Assembly (NCBI GenBank): GCA_000231825.2
Contig: JH720367.1
Span: forward strand, 124,001 to 188,000
DNA from: Tetrahymena elliotti 4EA
Lineage: Eukaryota > Ciliophora > Oligohymenophorea > Hymenostomatida > Tetrahymenidae
Direction: 5' to 3'
Length of the DNA: 64,000 nucleotides
The notes beneath the pieces were generated by a model. It had not been told where the DNA came from. It ran no database searches and saw nothing but the letters and a program-made list of their open reading frames with translations. Below, one piece after another: positions 63,531-64,000 of this stretch (its first letter is position 1; the number at the start of each line of letters is the position of its first letter). Made by a program: the position numbers and the translations under genes.

Positions 63531-64000
63531 ATGGCAAAAAACAAAATAAGAAAATCAATATCACTAAAAAACAAAAACAACATAGCTCGGCTGAGAATAT
63601 TCAATGAGTAAGGGGTTTAACAAAATGAAGAGCTCTACACTGAATAAAATAAAAAATCTACTTAGCCAGACATTTATGGTGGTCAATTCTACTTAAGAAA
63701 AACTAGTTAAACATAATAAATGAATCCTTAGTAGAATTCACAGAACTTCTAATCGTCAAACTAAAATATAGTCTAAGATTTATCACAGCAAGATGAAAAA
63801 GAGAAATCAAATAAATTCTTAAATTTAATTACTTAACTTAAAATGAAAAAGATTGCGAAAAACTTTATTGGTAATCTTCCTCTTCGTAGATTCTAATTTC
63901 TGAAAAGCAAACAGTACTCATTGATAAATGATAAATCAACAGATAAACACCTTGAGAAGAATCAATTAACGATAGATGAACAAAAGAAAAAAACAAAAAA
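63531..64000 (+). CDS. N-terminus of a further gene, cut by the window end
   Basis: From ATG 63531 the frame is open to the last base (156 codons) with TAA/TAG as Gln. The start is basic (KNKIRKSISLKNKNNIARL). A Q/N/S-rich stretch follows, then an ordered segment ITQLKMKKIAKNFIGNLPLR and RFQFLKSKQYSLINDKS. That last part resembles the leader of large ciliate cation-channel / cyclic-nucleotide-binding proteins, but too little is visible for a firm call. Confidence 0.55.

Noticed and set aside
1..64000. tRNA, rRNA, CRISPR and transposon searches by eye
   Set aside because: No tRNA arm pattern, spaced direct-repeat array, terminal inverted repeat pair or rRNA core was seen; a covariance-model scan would be needed to exclude small RNAs fully.

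Overview
The window reads as a piece of ciliate nuclear DNA, most likely macronuclear DNA of Tetrahymena or a close relative. Long reading frames appear only when TAA and TAG are read as glutamine and TGA is the only stop. Introns are short and very A/T-rich, mostly GTA...TAG (36 to 539 bases). Gene-free stretches are far more A/T-rich than the genes. The species call is inference; the code and intron style are seen directly. For every complete multi-exon model below, the exon lengths add up to a whole number of codons ending in TGA.

Left part (1-8529): two membrane sensor genes stand head to head. One is a partial minus-strand multi-pass protein (1-1630). The other is a 1952-codon hybrid histidine kinase with a receiver domain (2403-8529), broken by one in-frame TGA. 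A PP2A B55 regulatory subunit follows (10350-12166), then a 3.8-kb gene-free stretch.

15.9-21 kb is a decayed patch. It holds a protein kinase gene whose frame is crossed only by TGA codons, facing a frame-shifted Piwi/Argonaute pseudogene. 22-30.5 kb carries an EBP-type sterol isomerase homologue and three genes without a recognisable family. 30.9-34.7 kb is a third histidine-kinase relative in which the catalytic H-box and N-box are gone.

35.6-37.4 kb is a leucine-rich-repeat gene built from nearly identical 90-base exons. It is followed by TMEM43, a tandem helix-turn-helix protein and a dual-specificity phosphatase (to 45.0 kb). 46.4-48 kb is a sphingosine/diacylglycerol kinase family gene. 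48.4-56.6 kb is a P4-ATPase (phospholipid flippase) bracketed by two TMEM135-like paralogues in the same orientation.

The right part has a tail-anchored TPR protein with three CPF motifs that resemble heme regulatory motifs (57927-60850), a small membrane-anchored protein (61669-62523), and the start of a further gene cut off by the window end. There are no operons; genes are single transcription units. Shared themes are two-component signalling, phosphorylation control (B55, kinase, DSP) and membrane lipid handling (EBP, sphingosine kinase, flippase). I found no CRISPR array, no recognisable tRNA or rRNA gene, no insertion sequence and no telomeric repeat array.
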